Assembly: GCF_044762855.1 (NCBI RefSeq)
Contig: NZ_JBIWFB010000001.1
Location: 868,001 to 932,000 of the forward strand
DNA: 64,000 nt
Origin: Psychrobacillus sp044762855
GTDB taxonomy: Bacteria; Bacillota; Bacilli; Bacillales_A; Planococcaceae
Direction of reading: 5' to 3'
Shown here one piece after another: positions 25,740 to 33,940 of the stretch (the first letter of the stretch is position 1; each line of letters starts with the position of its first letter). The notes under the pieces are model-generated. The model was not told the origin of the DNA and did no database searches. It saw only the letters and a list, made by a program, of their open reading frames with translations. The position numbers were made by a program, and so were the translations under genes.

Positions 25740-25972
25740 AGGACTGAGCAGCCAAAATTGCATCTTTGGCTGCTTTTATATGAATAGGAAAGTGGCTATT
25801 CTTTTGTCCTTAAAAGCTTTGGCACTTTGATTCCACCTGCTTTTGGAGTGCGATGGAAGAACGATTGCCACACGATTACCGAAAAAAATGTGCAGGGATG
25901 CGACGAAGTCGCATCCCTGCACATAAAGAAGTCTCGATAATGGTGTAGAACTCACTTTCATTCAAAGAACTC
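25740..25972 (-). repeat. Dispersed hairpin element, copy A2 (inverted)
   Basis: Best preserved copy. On the minus strand it matches 22750-22968 and 37200-37430. It holds a perfect hairpin at 25889-25923: TGTGCAGGGATGCGAC, a 3-nt loop, then its exact complement. The rest of the gap 25549-26148 has no gene; short runs such as ACATTACCGGTGG (25675-25687) may be remnants of the same family. Confidence 0.88.
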
Positions 25973-26148
25973 CAAAAGCATCTATACATAGAGTGCCTTT
26001 TGAGTTGTCGCAAATATAATAAACAATTTAATGGATGACTTTAATTGATCAACGGTTGACTTCACATCTCTTATTTATAGCTTACCTCATAATGATATAG
26101 CCAATATACTTTTCAAAGAAGGCTAGAAACAATGAAGACAAGATGCAC

Positions 26149-27906
26149 TTAAAGTATACTCTGCACTTTACTAAGTTCAACCATCGAAAAATGTGCAGTT
26201 TCACTTTTACCGAAAGTAGTTAGTAAATAACCATCTTTTTCCTTTATGATTCCATCTTTATAAGCTTCTACACAAATAGAAATAGGGGTAATAAACGTTT
26301 GCTTATATAACTCGCGCTCGTTTAACTTGAACGAAACAAACTCATCTCCAGCAATTGAAGGATTATCTACTAGTTGCTTGTATATTGCAGATTGTTTTTC
26401 TTTATCCATATCATTTTCCCACCAAGGTTTACGCGGTTGGAATTTTTGTTTCGATAAATAATCAAGTTTCATCACACTTTGAATCGTTTGCAAAGGAATA
26501 TTTTCTTGATCTTGTAAATAGGAGAATAAACGAGTATACAAATCTTCTAGCTGATGCCCAATTTTAGACCAGTTTCTTTCTTCCCAAAATGTCCCGAATT
26601 GTTGAAAAAAGTCGAATGGCGTCTCAAATACATAAGCGAATAAATATTCAAGTGTATTATCCATTCGATGTGCATTCCAATATTTTTCTAGCACATCTTC
26701 TACTTGTTTAATACGAAGTATATCTTCGAACGTTAAAACATTATTAGAAAAGATTTCATAAGGTGCTTGATCGACATAAACATAACCATATTTTTTCGCT
26801 TCTACACGTAAACCTGTACCACGAAGGAGTTTTAAAAATCCAAGTTGCAGTTCTTCTGGTCTCATATCGAATACTTCATTAAAAGTATTTCTAAACGAAT
26901 CATAATCTTCCTCAGGTAATCCGGCTATTAAGTCTAGGTGTTGATCTATTTTTCCACCACTTTTCACCATCGTGACAGTGCGTTGCAACTTTTCAAAATT
27001 CTGTCTACGTTTTACTAGCTCATTTGTTAAATCATTTGTAGATTGAACTCCAATTTCGAAACGGAAAAGTCCAGCAGGTGCATTGTCATTTAAAAATTGG
27101 ATAACTTCCGGACGCATAATATCTGCAGTTATTTCAAACTGAAACACCACACCAGGTAAATGTTCATCAATGAGGAATTGGAACATTTCCATCGCATAAC
27201 TCCGACTAATATTAAATGTTCTGTCAACAAACTTGATTGTTTTTGCGCCATTTGCCATTAAGAAGCGAATATCTTCTTTTACTTTATCTCGATTAAAATA
27301 ACGAACGCCAACTTCTATAGAGGACAAACAAAATTGGCAAGAAAATGGGCAACCGCGACTTGTTTCAATATATATAACCCGCTTTGATAAGTTTGGAAGA
27401 TCTTCTGTAAAACGAAATGGTGAAGGTGATTCTCGTAAATCTAATTTCGGTGGTAGCGGATTAAGCATAAATTTGTCGTCTTGTACATAAGCTACACCAG
27501 GAACATCATTTAGCGGTTGCTTATTATGTAAGAAGTTTAACAACTCTTTAAATGCATGTTCGCCTTCTCCAACTACAATATAGTCAATTTCTTTTACTTG
27601 ACGTAACCATATGTTTGTATCGTATGAAACTTCGGGGCCGCCTAAAATGATTGTGATAGAGGGATCTACAGTTTTTAACATTTTAATTACTTTAATCGTC
27701 TCTTCAATGTTCCAGATATAACAGCTGAATCCAACTATATCCGGCTTTTTTTGATATAGATCTGCTACAATATTATAAGTAGGATCTTTAATCGTATATT
27801 CGACTATAAGGGGGGAATATTCAGGTTCAGCGTAGGCTTTTAAGCAGCGTAATGCTAAATTTGTGTGAATGAATTTCGCATTCAGCGTAGTTAAAATTAT
27901 ATTCAT
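26149..27906 (-). CDS. B12-binding-domain radical SAM protein
   Basis: 585 residues. An N-terminal cobalamin-binding-like domain (about 1-140; ILTTLNAKFIHTNLALRCL, GEGEHAF) is followed by a radical SAM core with the cluster motif RGCPFSCQFC near 185-194, then a C-terminal DUF4080-like region. Enzymes of this class carry out methyl transfers or related radical chemistry; the substrate is unknown. It is a single gene reading toward the A2 repeat. The start is ATG with AAGGAG upstream. Confidence 0.88.
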   Translation of the reverse strand: MNIILTTLNAKFIHTNLALRCLKAYAEPEYSPLIVEYTIKDPTYNIVADLYQKKPDIVGFSCYIWNIEETIKVIKMLKTVDPSITIILGGPEVSYDTNIWLRQVKEIDYIVVGEGEHAFKELLNFLHNKQPLNDVPGVAYVQDDKFMLNPLPPKLDLRESPSPFRFTEDLPNLSKRVIYIETSRGCPFSCQFCLSSIEVGVRYFNRDKVKEDIRFLMANGAKTIKFVDRTFNISRSYAMEMFQFLIDEHLPGVVFQFEITADIMRPEVIQFLNDNAPAGLFRFEIGVQSTNDLTNELVKRRQNFEKLQRTVTMVKSGGKIDQHLDLIAGLPEEDYDSFRNTFNEVFDMRPEELQLGFLKLLRGTGLRVEAKKYGYVYVDQAPYEIFSNNVLTFEDILRIKQVEDVLEKYWNAHRMDNTLEYLFAYVFETPFDFFQQFGTFWEERNWSKIGHQLEDLYTRLFSYLQDQENIPLQTIQSVMKLDYLSKQKFQPRKPWWENDMDKEKQSAIYKQLVDNPSIAGDEFVSFKLNERELYKQTFITPISICVEAYKDGIIKEKDGYLLTTFGKSETAHFSMVELSKVQSIL

Positions 27907-28092
27907 TATTCATAACTCCTTCTTTTGTATAATCATTGTAACAGTGAAATTGCATGTCGACAATATAGGTGAAAAGTATCATATCAAAAACATAGATGAT
28001 ATGAAATAATCAGAATTAATGAATATTTCGGTGTTTTTCGTTTTGCAATTTTCATTGTTTAGTATTTATCAATTTTATGAAATTCATTCGCT

Positions 28093-29169
28093 ATGAGAGG
28101 TTTGGTGAAGTTTGTGCTAGTGGAGTATGAATACAGACAAAAATTCGAACATATATTTCAGTTTTTTTCAAATGGTCTACTTTTTGTTGATAAACAAGGA
28201 ATAGTGATAGAAATGAATGCACAAGTAGAGGAAATATTACAAATAGATAAAAATCGAGTGATTGGCTTTAGTGCTTTGAAGATTTTGGACTTGTTTGTAG
28301 ATTCATACGAAAGTAAAAAGGCCTTCGTTGCAGAAATTATTCGTTTTGGTCATGCGGAGCTTTTCAGCGAAATTCGAACTTTTTTAGGTGAATTAAAATA
28401 TATTCATATAAAAGTATCCAAACAGGAAGACACCAATATATACTTGACGGAAATTCATGACGAATCTGAAAAGATTCAGATGAAAAAACGATTAAATCAT
28501 ACGGAATCATTAAGTACAATCGGTCAATTAGCTGCAAGCATAGCGCATGAAATACGCAATCCAATGACATCATTAAAAGGGTTTACACAATTGCTGCAAC
28601 AAACAACGAATGAGGATGGTAAAAGGTATTTAGCGGTCATTAACGATGAAATAAAACGCATGGAAGAAATTTTAACCGAGTTTTTAGAAGTGTCCAAACC
28701 AACGAGTAATAAATTTGAGTACTTCGATTTACAAGTATTATTATTAGAAGTGGTTAATTTTATGGCGCCACAGGCACTATTAAAAAATATAGAAGTAATC
28801 CTCGATCCAGAAACAGAAAGCTTAAGCAATTTTTGGGGAGATCGAAATTTAATTAAACAAGTTTTTATGAATTCAATTAAAAATGCCATTGAAGCAATGC
28901 CAAAAGGTGGCAAAATAAATATAAAGGTATCGTATACTGAAAAGAAAGATGTTTGTGTTGAGATAAAAGACCAAGGTCAAGGAATTGAAAAGGACAAACT
29001 AGATAAAATATTCGAACCGTTTTTTACAACAAAGTCCACAGGGACAGGGCTTGGGTTGTCACATAGCATTCAAGTCATCCGATCTCATGGGGGAACAATT
29101 GAAGTAGAAAGCGAAGAAGGAGTAGGAACTAGCTTTAAATTCATACTTCCACTACGGAAAGAGATTTAA
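28093..29169 (+). CDS. Soluble PAS sensor histidine kinase, sporulation-kinase type
   Basis: About 358 residues and no membrane segment. A PAS domain (about 22-120; FFSNGLLFVDKQGIVIEMN) precedes HisKA with AASIAHEIRNPMTSLKGF near 150-167 and HATPase_c with NSIKNAIEAMPKGG, DQGQGIEKDKL and GTGLGLS. The H-box is of the KinA-KinE type. The start is uncertain: the ATG at 28093 has a weak ribosome site, and GTG at 28114 is an alternative. No response regulator is adjacent, which fits input to a phosphorelay. Confidence 0.85.
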   Translation: MRGLVKFVLVEYEYRQKFEHIFQFFSNGLLFVDKQGIVIEMNAQVEEILQIDKNRVIGFSALKILDLFVDSYESKKAFVAEIIRFGHAELFSEIRTFLGELKYIHIKVSKQEDTNIYLTEIHDESEKIQMKKRLNHTESLSTIGQLAASIAHEIRNPMTSLKGFTQLLQQTTNEDGKRYLAVINDEIKRMEEILTEFLEVSKPTSNKFEYFDLQVLLLEVVNFMAPQALLKNIEVILDPETESLSNFWGDRNLIKQVFMNSIKNAIEAMPKGGKINIKVSYTEKKDVCVEIKDQGQGIEKDKLDKIFEPFFTTKSTGTGLGLSHSIQVIRSHGGTIEVESEEGVGTSFKFILPLRKEI

Positions 29170-29176
29170 TCCTATT

Positions 29177-29206
29177 TTGACAAGAACATAGGATAACCTA
29201 TATAAT
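29177..29206 (+). promoter_or_regulatory. SigA promoter of marR-type gene with embedded palindrome
   Basis: TTGACA (29177-29182), 18-bp spacer, TATAAT (29201-29206). The spacer holds ATAGGATAACCTAT (29188-29201), an inverted repeat in the position expected for an autoregulatory operator. Confidence 0.75.
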
Positions 29207-29245
29207 GATAGCTAATGTCAATTTTATAGGTGAGGATGACTAAGA

Positions 29246-29689
29246 ATGACAAATGAACAACCGAACAATGCATTAAAGCTTTTTGTTGTATTGTCTCGTG
29301 CACATAAAGTAATTCATGAATGTACCAATCAGTTTTTTCAAGAAAATGGATTAAACCCGACAGAATTTGCGGTGTTAGAACTTCTCTATCATAAAGGAAA
29401 ACAGCCACTTCAACAAATTGGTAATAAAATCTTGCTAGCAAGTGGTTCGATTACCTATGTAGTAGATAAATTAGAAGGACGAGGGTATATAACTCGCGTT
29501 TCCAGTGATACTGATCGACGTGTTACATATGCGGAAATCACAGATGAGGGTACAACATTTATGGACGAACTTTTCCCAAGACATGAGCAACAACTGAAAC
29601 AATTGATGGATGTTTTATCGGAAGAAGAAAAGGAACAAGTGATAGAACTTCTAAAGAAATTAGGATTATCTATTAAGAACCTTTCTTAA
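29246..29689 (+). CDS. MarR family transcriptional regulator
   Basis: 147 residues with a winged helix-turn-helix: ELLYHKGKQPLQQIGNKILLASGSITYVVDKLEGRGYI near 45-80, then the wing SSDTDRRVTYAEIT. The N-terminal and C-terminal helices form the dimer interface typical of MarR. A palindrome between its own promoter boxes suggests autorepression. No obvious target gene follows in the same direction, so it may act elsewhere. Confidence 0.9.
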   Translation: MTNEQPNNALKLFVVLSRAHKVIHECTNQFFQENGLNPTEFAVLELLYHKGKQPLQQIGNKILLASGSITYVVDKLEGRGYITRVSSDTDRRVTYAEITDEGTTFMDELFPRHEQQLKQLMDVLSEEEKEQVIELLKKLGLSIKNLS

Positions 29690-29694
29690 TAAAC

Positions 29695-29732
29695 TAAAAA
29701 ACTTCGAGCCAGTTAAGGCCCGAAGTTTTTAT
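29695..29732. terminator. Bidirectional terminator
   Basis: AAAAACTTCGagCC / GGcCCGAAGTTTTT between the convergent marR-type and lipoprotein genes. Confidence 0.85.
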
Positions 29733-30346
29733 TTGGCTTGAATGGTTGAAGCCATTTGTACAAAGTTCTGAACGGCTGGTGTTTCTGTTGTATCAAAAAC
29801 AGTAAGCTTTACAAGTAATCCTTCTCGCTCAAATGTATAGCCAATTACTTTTCCATCTGGCGTATCTATTTGATAAGCATTCATATGTTCAATAGATTCG
29901 TTTGTTGGTATTAGGTTTTGATCCGTAATTTCTTCTACTGTTCCATTATCGTTGGAAGCTTGCAATGTATCCATTAAGTTTTTTGTTAGGTCCTCGAGTG
30001 TTGTATCGTCTGTACTAAATGTCTCGATTCGCATGGACTGTAGATCATTTTCTTGATTGAATAGTAAATCTTTATTTGGCTCTTCAGCAGTTAGTTCAAA
30101 GCCATCTATTACTGTAATCATATAATTTTGTGTTTCACTTTGAACTTGAGTACCTTCAAGCTCTACTTCTGGTAAAGTCACACTGTCCGTTTCACCTTCA
30201 GCTTGAGTCTCTTCTTGGATATTTTCAGTATTGTCAGTTTGTGTTTGTGACTCCGGCTCTGTAATGTCATTTGCGGTGTCCGTTCCACAAGCTGCAAGTA
30301 AGATTGTTAGTAAAAGAATGGAAAGTAACGTATAGATTTTTTTCAC
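29729..30346 (-). CDS. Hypothetical lipoprotein
   Basis: 205 residues. The signal peptide ends in lipobox LAAC near residue 20, followed by an acidic, Thr/Glu/Gln-rich linker (about 22-65) and one compact domain. The domain has no motif I recognise. It is probably attached to the outer face of the cytoplasmic membrane. The stop codon overlaps the shared terminator. Confidence 0.8.
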   Translation of the reverse strand: MKKIYTLLSILLLTILLAACGTDTANDITEPESQTQTDNTENIQEETQAEGETDSVTLPEVELEGTQVQSETQNYMITVIDGFELTAEEPNKDLLFNQENDLQSMRIETFSTDDTTLEDLTKNLMDTLQASNDNGTVEEITDQNLIPTNESIEHMNAYQIDTPDGKVIGYTFEREGLLVKLTVFDTTETPAVQNFVQMASTIQAK

Positions 30347-30400
30347 ATTGATTCAGCTCCTTTTTCAAATAGACGTTTTAGTTGTAATAATGTTTCTTTT

Positions 30401-31012
30401 TCAAGTAAATGGTATTACTAGAAAAAGTAGTATGAGCATCGTAATATGAGCTAAAATAATTAGCGGCATACTTTTTTTCCATTCGTATAAAAAGCCGAAA
30501 ACAAGGCTGACGATGAAGGCCGCTAGTACTCCTAACCAAAATCCGCTAATAGCAAATGACATACTAAATAATGCTGCAGCTACTGTAATAGCAAATACCG
30601 GCGGAAGATATTTTTTGAGTTGTTGTTGGATAAAACCTCTCCAAAAAATTTCTTCACCTGGTGCAATGATAAATAAAAGTAGCAAGTAATGCCATATGGA
30701 TGAAGGCCCAAATTTATGGATAAAAGAATTGATACTTTTGGTAGACATAAATGGAGTAAGGTCGATCAGTTTATAACCAATAAATAAAAGGGCATATGTA
30801 AGCGCTCCGAAAGCTATACTGAGGATGAGGTAGTGAAATGTATTTAGTTCATCTTCTATTTTAGCGGAATAATAAGCAAGTGACATAAGGAATAAAGTTG
30901 TAAAGGCATAAAAGTACCAAAATACTTTTACATTTGAAAAGGTTAGCCAAGCAAAGGCATAAGCAAAAATAAGGGGAATTATTAATTGTATAATTGGTAT
31001 TTTTCGTAACAT
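30401..31012 (-). CDS. CPBP family membrane protein (atypical)
   Basis: 203 residues, about six to eight helices. Motif 1 of CPBP (Abi/Rce1-like) glutamic proteases is present as PGEEIFWRGFIQQQL. The second motif, normally FxxxH, reads FSMSF, so its histidine is absent. The third keeps a His (ILAHITML) but not the usual following Asn/Asp. The protein may have lost protease activity. The ATG at 31012 has AGGAT with 9-nt spacing. Confidence 0.8.
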   Translation of the reverse strand: MLRKIPIIQLIIPLIFAYAFAWLTFSNVKVFWYFYAFTTLFLMSLAYYSAKIEDELNTFHYLILSIAFGALTYALLFIGYKLIDLTPFMSTKSINSFIHKFGPSSIWHYLLLLFIIAPGEEIFWRGFIQQQLKKYLPPVFAITVAAALFSMSFAISGFWLGVLAAFIVSLVFGFLYEWKKSMPLIILAHITMLILLFLVIPFT

Positions 31013-31077
31013 ATAAAGCACATCCTAACTATAATTCAAAAGCCGTTCTTCTTAAAGTGAGAGGAACGGCATGACGT

Positions 31078-31266
31078 TTAATCTTCATTACTATATAATA
31101 TTTTATAACGCTTGTGATTAATCACAGTTTTTTCTTCCATTTCTAGCTCATTAAAATTCTCCATGAATGTCAAATTGACAATAACAGAGTTTTCATTCAC
31201 TTTTTCAACAATACCTTGCAAACCATCTTTAAATTCAACAATATTACCAACTTCAGCTATTTTCAT
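31078..31266 (-). CDS. ykvS: DUF2187 family protein YkvS
   Basis: 62 residues. MKIAEVGNIVEFKDGLQG and ENSVIVNLTFMENFNEL match B. subtilis YkvS almost across the whole length; the fold is a small KOW/SH3-like barrel. The function is unknown. The ATG at 31266 is chosen for its spacing to the GGGGATGG site; an ATG at 31278 lies within that site. Confidence 0.85.
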   Translation of the reverse strand: MKIAEVGNIVEFKDGLQGIVEKVNENSVIVNLTFMENFNELEMEEKTVINHKRYKILYSNED

Positions 31267-31392
31267 AGATTGTTCCATCCCCTTTTAGAACTTAATACAA
31301 TACAGTTTGCCCTAAAATGAGGTAGACGTAAAGTATTTTAACCAAAAGTATTGAAAGTATACATGATTAGTAAACAGAAAGGAATGCTTTAG

Positions 31393-31581
31393 ATGAATTC
31401 ATATGAAGAAAAATTGAATATGTTACAAAGTGGTGACATTGAAATATTAACAATTTCCAAAGGAGATTTTTTATCATTTCGAGAAGTATTAGTTAACAGG
31501 GAAGATTTTAAACATTTTTCTGGAAAAGCAACGCAAGGCGGAGAAATAATTTATACGTATTTACGTGTCGCTAGAAGCTAA
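31393..31581 (+). CDS. Small conserved-looking hypothetical protein
   Basis: 62 residues, soluble, with LTISKGDFLSFREVLVNREDFKHFSGKA in the middle. AAAGGA is correctly spaced before the ATG and codon use resembles neighbouring genes. It is divergent from ykvS. I do not recognise the family. Confidence 0.65.
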   Translation: MNSYEEKLNMLQSGDIEILTISKGDFLSFREVLVNREDFKHFSGKATQGGEIIYTYLRVARS

Positions 31582-31673
31582 CTTGTTCCTAGTCGCCCGA
31601 AAAGCAAATGTTTAGAGAGAATATACAGAAGGTATACTGCAATATATGTACATTTTGTAAAGGGGCGTTTTAA

Positions 31674-31829
31674 ATGGTGGAAGAGCTATTAAAAGAATTA
31701 GAATTGACAAGAGAGAAAATGATTCAGGCTGCTTTAGAAAAAGGAGTTTCTCATAAAGAAACGATTAACCTTAGTAAAGAGCTTGATAGACTTTTAAATG
31801 AGTATGATACAAATGGAAAATCAAAATAG
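31674..31829 (+). CDS. Spo0E-like aspartyl-phosphate phosphatase
   Basis: 51 residues: two amphipathic helices joined by a short turn, with the signature LSKELDRLLNEY (family consensus SQELD) near 33-44 and LTREKMIQAALEKG in helix 1. Spo0E proteins dephosphorylate Spo0A~P and delay sporulation. AAGGGG lies 8 nt before the ATG. It ends 21 bp before the MoxR start, with which it might be cotranscribed. Genes of this length are easily missed. Confidence 0.88.
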   Translation: MVEELLKELELTREKMIQAALEKGVSHKETINLSKELDRLLNEYDTNGKSK

Positions 31830-31850
31830 CTCAATAAGGGAGAATTGTCC

Positions 31851-32789
31851 ATGCATAATATAAAGCGGTTACAGGGAGAGTTGAATAAAGCAATTATTGG
31901 AAGAGAAAAAGAAATTGATTTCATGTTAATGGGGCTATTAGTACAAGGACATGTCCTTTTAGAAAGTGTACCAGGCTCAGGTAAAACGATGATGGCAAAA
32001 GCTTTTGCAGAAGCTATACAAGGGGAGTTTAAACGACTTCAATTTACTCCAGATGTATTGCCGTCCGATGTAACAGGTATTAGTTATTTTCATCCACAAA
32101 AACAGACCTTTATCCTTCGTGTAGGACCTGTAATGAGTAATATATTGCTTGCGGACGAGATTAATCGTGCAACTCCACGAACCCAGTCTAGTTTGCTGGA
32201 AGCGATGGAAGAAAAGCAAGTATCGATTGATGGCGAAACGATTAAATTGCCATTCCCTTTTATGGTCATTGCGACACAAAACCCAGTTGAATCGGGACAA
32301 GGTACTTTTCCATTACCAGCTGCGCAATTAGACCGATTTTTATTCAAACTGTCGATTGGTTATCCAACTGTTGCGGAAGAAAAAGTCATATTACAGCAGT
32401 TTGGACGATCTCCTGGGGAGCTGCCGATACAAGAAGTAGTGTCATTGGAACAAATAGAAACATGGTCACAACAAGTAAAAGAAGTAGCCGTGCATGATGA
32501 TATTTTGACTTATATTATTCAAATCGTACATAGCACAAGAAATCATCCATATATAGAATTAGGATTAAGCAGTCGAGCATCACTAGCACTTCTTCAAGCA
32601 GCTAAAGCGAATGCTTTTATTAATAGCCGTATGTTCGTAACTCCAGATGATGTGAAGAGAGTAGTAGAACCTGTATGTCTACATCGTATGAAACTATCAG
32701 CTGAGGGAATGTTAATCCATGATATGGAGGAAGTGATGAGAAAACTTTTACAGACCATTGAAGCACCTGTAGAGGCGAATACTCGATGA
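31851..32789 (+). CDS. MoxR family AAA+ ATPase (YeaC-like)
   Basis: 312 residues. Walker A is in ESVPGSGKTMMAK near 38-50 and Walker B in ILLADEINRA near 99-108; the sensor region TQNPVES is also present. MoxR proteins act as chaperones, often with vWA partners. The ATG at 31851 fits the AAGGGAG site better than TTG at 31845. It overlaps the DUF58 gene by 4 nt (ATGA). The order MoxR-DUF58-membrane protein parallels B. subtilis yeaC-yeaD-yebA. Confidence 0.93.
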   Translation: MHNIKRLQGELNKAIIGREKEIDFMLMGLLVQGHVLLESVPGSGKTMMAKAFAEAIQGEFKRLQFTPDVLPSDVTGISYFHPQKQTFILRVGPVMSNILLADEINRATPRTQSSLLEAMEEKQVSIDGETIKLPFPFMVIATQNPVESGQGTFPLPAAQLDRFLFKLSIGYPTVAEEKVILQQFGRSPGELPIQEVVSLEQIETWSQQVKEVAVHDDILTYIIQIVHSTRNHPYIELGLSSRASLALLQAAKANAFINSRMFVTPDDVKRVVEPVCLHRMKLSAEGMLIHDMEEVMRKLLQTIEAPVEANTR

Positions 32790-33940
32790 GCTGGATTCGT
32801 AAAGATTTTGGATTGCAACATATGAAAAATTATATGCAGATATTAGTATTTTCATTGATACTAAGTTTTTTGTTTAAACAATTTCTCCTGTTTTCAATCT
32901 TTTCATTTTTACTTATTATTGTTCTTTTGAACATGTATTATTTCCGACAAGTCGGCAAAAAACTTGAACTCGTCAATGAAAAAAAGAGAATCCGTTTACT
33001 TAAAAATACTACTTCTGATCTAGAACTAACCTTTCAAAATAAAGGGATACCGATTTGGAATGCAACTCTATTAATCTCTTTTCAAACATGTATAGCACCA
33101 AATGGGATTAGCTATACAACATCGGCAGTTTTTCACGAAGTAAAGTTGCCTTTTTCTATCGGCTATAAAAAACAAGTAACTGTAAAGATCCCAGTTGAAG
33201 GAGTGCATAGAGGCTTGGCGAGGATAAAGCAAATTGAACTACAAATTCCGCATCCTCTAACAGATGGGTCAATAATACTCGATTTTAAACCAATGATTCT
33301 TATAGATGCTATCGTTTATCCACAAATTCATAAGTTGGATGATAATCTTACCCCATCTCGATTAAAGGAAGGCTATTTACAATTGAATTCTTCCTTATAT
33401 GATGATCCTTTTTTTCCGGTAGGAACAAGAGAATATATACCAGGCGACCAATTCCATCACATTCACTGGAAGGCAAGTGCAAGAACGCAACAATTACAAA
33501 CGAAGGTATTTACAAAAGTGGCGAATGTCTCTGTCTTATTCGTCGTTAACGTCAAGAAAAAGTATGGGGTAGTTGCTGATTTTGAAGAAAAAATTGAGTG
33601 GCTTGCTTCACAGATGGAGGTCTGCTATAAAAAAGATATTCCCTATTCATTTGCCGTAAATATTCGCACTTTTGGGAAATTTCCTTTAGTTTATTTACCT
33701 TTAGGGAGCGGAGATGCACATCGTAAACAAGGATTAGAACTTCTCGCTATCTTATCGAGAAGTGATAATTTAATCCCATTTGAAAAGGTTCTTGCATACA
33801 TAGATAGTTTTGTGGAGTTACCCGTTGCTGTAAGTGTTATGACCCATGAAATAGAACAGTACGCTCCCTTCCTGAGTCGTTTAGAACAGCGTACAAATGT
33901 TTTGTATGAAACGAGTACATTTCCAGAGGGAGTTTTATGA
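32786..33940 (+). CDS. DUF58 domain protein (YeaD-like)
   Basis: 384 residues. Two N-terminal membrane helices (about 12-55) precede a beta-rich domain and the DUF58 core with PVGTREYIPGDQFHHIHWKASA near 212-233. DUF58 proteins are vWA-like and almost always pair with MoxR ATPases. The start and stop overlap both neighbours by 4 nt, so the three genes are translated together. Confidence 0.9.
   Translation: MSWIRKDFGLQHMKNYMQILVFSLILSFLFKQFLLFSIFSFLLIIVLLNMYYFRQVGKKLELVNEKKRIRLLKNTTSDLELTFQNKGIPIWNATLLISFQTCIAPNGISYTTSAVFHEVKLPFSIGYKKQVTVKIPVEGVHRGLARIKQIELQIPHPLTDGSIILDFKPMILIDAIVYPQIHKLDDNLTPSRLKEGYLQLNSSLYDDPFFPVGTREYIPGDQFHHIHWKASARTQQLQTKVFTKVANVSVLFVVNVKKKYGVVADFEEKIEWLASQMEVCYKKDIPYSFAVNIRTFGKFPLVYLPLGSGDAHRKQGLELLAILSRSDNLIPFEKVLAYIDSFVELPVAVSVMTHEIEQYAPFLSRLEQRTNVLYETSTFPEGVL

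Noticed and set aside
25776..25961. Minus-strand 61-residue protein
   Set aside because: Entirely inside dispersed element A2, without a ribosome site.
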